Positions 24,204-27,682 of a DNA stretch of 27,682 bases are shown piece by piece. A program made the position numbers and the translations under genes. Where the stretch lies: the NCBI GenBank assembly GCA_025934635.1, contig JAICWX010000088.1, positions 1 through 27,682 of the forward strand, given 5' to 3'. The DNA comes from Streptosporangiaceae bacterium (GTDB lineage: Bacteria > Actinomycetota > Actinomycetes > Streptosporangiales > Streptosporangiaceae). The notes beneath the pieces were generated by a model. It did not search any database. It had not been told where the DNA came from and saw nothing but the letters and a program-made list of their open reading frames with translations. Within the stretch, counting starts at the first letter, position 1. Each line of letters begins with the position of its first letter.

Positions 24204-25037
24204 TCAGGCGTCGCGGTCGCGCAGCGAGAAGCCCGCGGCGGCCGCCAGGACGAGGACCCACGCCGCGAGCCCGGCCACCGCGACGCCCGGGCTGAGGCCC
24301 TGATGGTGGTGCAGCATCTCGTCGCCGAGGTTGGAGGGGAGGTACGGCACGGTATGCCGCGTCACGGCATCCGGCGTGATCTTGTCGGCCAGCACGGGCA
24401 GCACCAGCAGGAACCCGAACATGCTGGTGATCGCCCCAGCGGCGCTGCGCGCTAGGACGCCGGCGAACAAGCCGATCAGGCCGGCCGCCGTCAGGTAGTA
24501 GACGATGCCCAGCAGGTGGCCGGGCACGTTGCGGTCACCGAGCGAGACGTGCGGCGCGTGAGCACCAGAGAGTATGCCCTGACCGGTAACGAACACCGTG
24601 AAAGTGATCACCACGGCCAGCACGAACGAGACCAGGCCGGCCAGGACCGTCTTCGCGGCCAGGACCAGGCCGCGCTGAGGTGTCGCCGCGAGGGTCGTGC
24701 GGATCAGGCCGTTGCCGTACTCGTTCGTGGCGATCAGCGCGCCGACCACGCCGAACAGGAGCACGCCGAGCACCAAGAAGTTGAAATTGATGACGAGCGG
24801 ATCGAACCGGGTCTTCTGCACCGCGTCGAGGTGCGGCCAGTTCGCCCCGTTGTTGCGGGCCTGCCCGTCCGCCAGGCCGATGAACGCGACCGCGCCCAGC
24901 AGCGGCGTCAGGAGCATGGAACGCAGTGACCGCAACTTGATCCACTCGGCGGCCAGAGCGGCTCCCGCCCGGCGGTACGCGGCGGGCGGCGCGTGTCCCT
25001 CCAGGCCCGTACCCAGGGCAGCCGTCGTGCGAGGCAT
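24204..25037 (-). CDS. ABC exporter permease subunit 2 (BcrB/NatB-like)
   Basis: 277 residues. After the cytoplasmic leader, AAEWIKLRSLRSMLLTPLL is the typical entry helix of ABC-2-type permeases of the bacitracin/lantibiotic-exporter group. It is followed by about six membrane segments and the motif TNEYGNGLIRTTLAATPQRG, which also occurs in the neighbouring subunit. The extracytoplasmic loop between segments 1 and 2 holds a short hydrophilic region (ADGQARNNGANWPHLDAVQK). The ATG at 25037 shares a base with the TGA of the upstream permease (TGATG). It is a paralogue of the preceding gene and should form a heterodimeric membrane part. Confidence 0.9.
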   Translation of the reverse strand: MPRTTAALGTGLEGHAPPAAYRRAGAALAAEWIKLRSLRSMLLTPLLGAVAFIGLADGQARNNGANWPHLDAVQKTRFDPLVINFNFLVLGVLLFGVVGALIATNEYGNGLIRTTLAATPQRGLVLAAKTVLAGLVSFVLAVVITFTVFVTGQGILSGAHAPHVSLGDRNVPGHLLGIVYYLTAAGLIGLFAGVLARSAAGAITSMFGFLLVLPVLADKITPDAVTRHTVPYLPSNLGDEMLHHHQGLSPGVAVAGLAAWVLVLAAAAGFSLRDRDA

Positions 25038-25858
25038 CACGCGTCCCTCCTCGTGATGAGCGCGAACGCGGCGACCGCGGCCACCGCGACGTAGGCGGCG
25101 AGGACACCGAGTCCCGGCCATGACCCGAGCGCGAACGCGCCGCCCGGTAGCAGGTGGAAGGCCTGCTCGCCGGCGTTGCCCGGCAGGTATTCGCCTAGCT
25201 GCGAAGCGAGCTTGCCCTTGAACAGGATGAGTGCGATCGGCAGGACGGCCAGGAGCCCCAGCAGCGCGGCCAGGGCGGCGGGCGTGCGCCGCACCAGGAC
25301 GCCGATGAACATGCCGAGCAGGCCGACGAGGGTGAGGTACAGGCCCGCGCCGAGCACCGCCCGCAGCACGCCCGGATCGCCGATCCCGGCGTGCTTGGCC
25401 GGGGTGAGTACGCCTTGCCCGAGGAAGAACGCCGCGAACGACATCGCCGTGCAGCAGGCCCACACCACCACCGCGAACACCAGCGCCCGCATCGCGAGCA
25501 CCTGGGCGCGCTGCGGCGTGGCCGTGAACGTGCCGCGGATCAAGCCGCTGGTGTACTCACCGGTCACGGTTATCACGCCGAGCGCACCGACGAACAGCTG
25601 CGCCAGCTCGATTCCCTGCAAGACCGTGAAGACCGGGTCGAACGCGGCCTGGCCGGCCGGCGACGCGGCCAGGTAGCTGCCGCGGTTACCCTCGCCCAGC
25701 AGCCAGGCGCCAACCACCACGGTCAGTGCGGTGGCCACCAGGGCGAACGGGCCCGAGCGCACCGAGCGGAACTTGATCCACTCGCTGCGCGCGGTGGCCC
25801 GCAGGCGGGAGTCCAGCCGGATGACCCGGCGCGGGACGGTGCCCGATTGCGCGCTCAC
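25037..25858 (-). CDS. ABC exporter permease subunit 1 (BcrB/NatB-like)
   Basis: 273 residues with about six membrane helices. It begins with TARSEWIKFRSVRSGPFAL and contains TGEYTSGLIRGTFTATPQRA, the same two signatures as the next gene, showing an old tandem duplication. It also carries a long membrane-spanning region LGAGLYLTLVGLLGMFIGVLV. The GTG start at 25858 overlaps the ATPase stop (GTGA). Together with the adjoining permease and ATPase it should form an exporter of the type that removes peptide antibiotics or other amphipathic compounds, with the kinase/regulator pair as its sensor. Confidence 0.9.
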   Translation of the reverse strand: MSAQSGTVPRRVIRLDSRLRATARSEWIKFRSVRSGPFALVATALTVVVGAWLLGEGNRGSYLAASPAGQAAFDPVFTVLQGIELAQLFVGALGVITVTGEYTSGLIRGTFTATPQRAQVLAMRALVFAVVVWACCTAMSFAAFFLGQGVLTPAKHAGIGDPGVLRAVLGAGLYLTLVGLLGMFIGVLVRRTPAALAALLGLLAVLPIALILFKGKLASQLGEYLPGNAGEQAFHLLPGGAFALGSWPGLGVLAAYVAVAAVAAFALITRRDA

Positions 25859-26784
25859 GACGCCGCTCCTGATGTCACTGCGGCCGCCGAACGGTACTCG
25901 ACGCTCTCACCGGTCAGCTGGAAGTAAGCCTCCTCGAGCGACGCGGCCACATCACGCAACTGATACAGCACGTGACCGCGCTCAGCGGCCAGCTCGCCGA
26001 TCTGCCTCGACCCGAGCCCGGTCACGCCGAGCTTCCCGTCCGGTTCGAGCGTGACCCCTGCCCCAGTGGCGCGCAGGTCCGCGGCCATCCGCGGCGGGTC
26101 GGCCGACCGGACCTCGACGTGCTCGCCGGAGTGCCGGGCCATCAGCTCCGGCAGCGGCATGTCGGCGATCATCCGGCCGCGGCCGATGACCAGCAGATGG
26201 TCCGCTGTCAGCGCCATCTCGCTCATCAGGTGGCTGGAGACCAAGACCGTGCGGCCTTCCGCAGCCAAAGAGCGCATCAGCGTCCTGATCCAGATGATTC
26301 CCTCCGGGTCGAGCCCGTTGACCGGTTCATCGAACAACAGCGTCCCTGGATCGCCGAGCAGCGTCCCGGCGATGCCGAGCCGCTGGTACATGCCCAGGGA
26401 GAAGCCGCCGGCCCGCTTGCGCGCTACCGACGTCAGCCCGACCATCTCCAGCACCTCATCGACCCGCGTGCGGGCGATGCCATTGGCCGCGGCCAGGCTG
26501 TGCAGATGGTTGTACGCCGAGCGGCCGGGGTGCACGGCGCGCGCATCCAGCAGGGCGCCGACCTCGTGCAGCGGCCACACCGTGCCCTGGTAGCGGTGCC
26601 CGCCGACGGTCACCGTGCCCGAGGTCGGCCGGTCGAGCCCGAGGATCATGCGCATCGTCGTCGACTTGCCGGCGCCGTTCGGCCCGAGGAACCCGGTGAC
26701 CATCCCGGGCTTCGCCTGGAAGTCGATTCCATCGACCGCGACGGTACCGCCGTAGACCTTCGTGAGTGATTGCGCCTCGATCAT
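25855..26784 (-). CDS. ABC exporter ATPase (BcrA-like)
   Basis: 309 residues. It has Walker [21 protein letters not shown]-loop region EVGALLDARAVHPGRSAYNH, the non-standard signature FSLGMYQRLGIAGTLLGDP, Walker B LLFDEPVNGLDPEGI, H-loop VLVSSHLMSEMALTADHLLV and a C-terminal regulatory tail. FSLGM in place of LSGGQ is usual for the BcrA/lantibiotic-immunity group. The ATG at 26784 has GAGAG seven bases upstream. It is the first gene of a five-gene operon with overlapping starts and stops: ATPase, two permeases, histidine kinase, response regulator. Confidence 0.94.
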   Translation of the reverse strand: MIEAQSLTKVYGGTVAVDGIDFQAKPGMVTGFLGPNGAGKSTTMRMILGLDRPTSGTVTVGGHRYQGTVWPLHEVGALLDARAVHPGRSAYNHLHSLAAANGIARTRVDEVLEMVGLTSVARKRAGGFSLGMYQRLGIAGTLLGDPGTLLFDEPVNGLDPEGIIWIRTLMRSLAAEGRTVLVSSHLMSEMALTADHLLVIGRGRMIADMPLPELMARHSGEHVEVRSADPPRMAADLRATGAGVTLEPDGKLGVTGLGSRQIGELAAERGHVLYQLRDVAASLEEAYFQLTGESVEYRSAAAVTSGAAS

Positions 26785-26881
26785 GCGCCGCTCTCTTCTT
26801 CCATAGCAGCGACGCTACGATCCGCCCGAGCCCGCCTACCTCGGCCGAAGGGAGGAAACCGGGCACCGCGGCGGGCGGGGG

Positions 26882-27000
26882 CTCCTCCTTGAGGAGGAGA
26901 CGAGGCCCCAGCCCGAGGGGAGCCTCGTTCCTGCGAACGAAGACGGCGCGACCATGCGGGCGGCATCGTCGGGGACAAGGCACGGGGCCTTCGCGCCCCG
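26882..27000. repeat. cluster of strong hairpins in a 360 bp gene-free region
   Basis: The region 26785-27143 between divergent genes has no convincing large gene, but four stem-forming inverted repeats lie close together. They are CTCCTCC-TTGA-GGAGGAG (26882-26899); ACGAGGCCCC against GGGG-A-GCCTCGT (26900-26928, 11 pairs with one bulge); TCGTTC-CTGC-GAACGA (26925-26940); and CGGGGC-CTTCGC-GCCCCG (26983-27000). The first two abut and the second and third overlap by four bases. They could form a structured 5-prime leader for the gene at 27144 or an alternative-folding switch. I do not recognise a named riboswitch. Confidence 0.55.
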
Positions 27001-27033
27001 CCCCCCGATCCGGCGTCGAGAGGACGGGACCCC

Positions 27034-27147
27034 ATGCAGCCGGCGAATACCCATCCGCCCGAGACCGCACGCCCGCCGCGCACCGCTGTCACCTCCCTGG
27101 CAGCGTCCGCGCAGCGGACCACGAGTACGCGAAGGGACACCCCGTGA
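27034..27147 (+). CDS. possible 37-residue leader ORF
   Basis: The ATG at 27034 follows GAGAGGACGGGA and opens a 37-codon frame (begins MQPANTHPPETARPP) rich in Thr, Ala, Pro and Arg. Its TGA overlaps the GTG start of the membrane protein gene as GTGA, the same coupling seen in true operons in this window. It may be a translated leader peptide coupling expression to the next gene. There is no homology that I recognise, and chance is possible in such GC-rich sequence. Confidence 0.3.
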   Translation: MQPANTHPPETARPPRTAVTSLAASAQRTTSTRRDTP

Positions 27148-27682
27148 CAAGACAGGACGCACCTGTCCGCCGGAATCGTGCTAGACGAGCGATCGCGGCC
27201 GCGCTCGCCGCGGCCTTCGCCGTCCTGCTGCCCGCCTCTGTCACGAGCGCCTGGATCCGCGGCACCGTTCTCAGCACCAGCGGGTACGTCGCCGCGATCA
27301 CCCCCGTCGCGGGCAGCCCGGCGGTACGCGCCGCGGTCCAGGACGCCGTCACCAGCCAGGTCGACGCCACGCTGAGCCGCGCATGGACCTCGCTGCCACC
27401 ATCCAGCCACCTGCTAGCCGACCTGGTGGGCACCGGGCTGGCCGGCCTCGCCAGGAACGGGGCCAGCCAGCTCATGGCGAGCCGGGCCTTCCAACGCTTG
27501 TGGGCAGACGCCAACAGGCTCGCGCACAGCGCGCTCATCAGCGTCCTTGACGGCGGCAGCGGACTCGTGACGGCGACCGGCGGGGAAGTCGTGCTGAACC
27601 TGCTGCCGCTGGTCAACGACGTGCTGCACACCGTCTCGAGGACGCTGTCGGCGATGACCGGCGGCGCCGTGTCCCTGCTCCC
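27144..27682 (+). CDS. unrecognised actinobacterial membrane protein, C-terminus cut by window end
   Basis: The frame runs open from GTG 27144 (ribosome binding site GAAGGGA about six bases upstream) to the window edge, at least 179 residues. A short basic N-terminus (RRNRARR) precedes one hydrophobic helix, IAAALAAAFAVLLPASVTSA. Then come WIRGTVLSTSGYVAAITPVA, AVRAAVQDAVTSQVDATLSR and long amphipathic helices (FQRLWADANRLAHSALISVL). The pattern of a membrane anchor followed by GTVLSTxxYV and paired helices resembles uncharacterised actinobacterial integral membrane proteins, usually about 400-500 residues with more helices near the C-terminus. The function is unknown. Confidence 0.7.
   Translation, partial: MTRQDAPVRRNRARRAIAAALAAAFAVLLPASVTSAWIRGTVLSTSGYVAAITPVAGSPAVRAAVQDAVTSQVDATLSRAWTSLPPSSHLLADLVGTGLAGLARNGASQLMASRAFQRLWADANRLAHSALISVLDGGSGLVTATGGEVVLNLLPLVNDVLHTVSRTLSAMTGGAVSLL

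Noticed and set aside
24178..24261. 28-residue N-terminal extension of the histidine kinase
   Set aside because: Arg-rich, overlaps the preceding permease gene and has no membrane character; ATG 24177 is a better start.
26785..27143. Named riboswitch such as c-di-AMP (ydaO) in the hairpin region
   Set aside because: I could not match the conserved loops of any named class, so it is listed only as an unexplained structured region.
26836..27410. Minus-strand ORFs across the leader and last gene
   Set aside because: Arg/Gly/Pro-rich, no ribosome binding site, and opposite to a plus-strand frame with a clear membrane anchor.

Overview
The window is very GC-rich, with strongly G/C-biased third codon positions, frequent GTG starts, ATGA/GTGA gene overlaps and leaderless-looking promoters. 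This is the style of a soil-type actinomycete (Streptomyces or Streptosporangiales-like); I cannot place it more precisely. No rRNA, tRNA, insertion sequence or CRISPR array was seen.

Layout. (1) 1-1733 is largely gene debris: an SDR fragment, a collapsed DHA2-type MFS exporter and a collapsed mycothiol-dependent isomerase-like gene, around one intact TetR gene. (2) 1772-4238 is a TetR regulator divergent from a two-gene DrrAB-type ABC exporter. (3) 4269-6953 is a ClC chloride transporter gene flanked by two related MarR genes, one truncated and one dead but still carrying a clean promoter and operator. (4) 7233-12529 is a LacI regulator divergent from a polar amino-acid ABC importer operon (binding protein, permease, ATPase) ending in a gamma-glutamyltransferase-family gene, suggesting uptake and cleavage of gamma-glutamyl compounds. 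(5) 12595-22262 is a compact biosynthetic cluster. (6) 22310-26784 is a Bcr-type ABC exporter (ATPase and two permeases) followed by a NarL-type two-component system, in one overlapping operon. (7) A hairpin-rich leader and the start of an unrecognised membrane protein close the window.

The most exciting part is region 5. The gene at 13813-14679 encodes an HK97-fold major-capsid-like protein with no phage genes nearby. It lies in an operon with an FAD amino-acid dehydrogenase (DauA-like), a stand-alone adenylation-thiolation-reductase protein (NRPS-like, no condensation domain), an aldo/keto reductase, a PAPS-type sulfotransferase and an MFS transporter, and a divergent gamma-family PLP enzyme. 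I read this as an encapsulin nanocompartment built into a small natural-product pathway, as described for family 3 (natural product) encapsulins. A plausible chemistry is: PLP enzyme makes or modifies an amino acid; the FAD enzyme oxidises an amine; A-T-R activates and reduces an acid to an aldehyde; the AKR reduces it to an alcohol; the sulfotransferase sulfates it; the MFS protein exports it. The order, substrate and cargo are inference.
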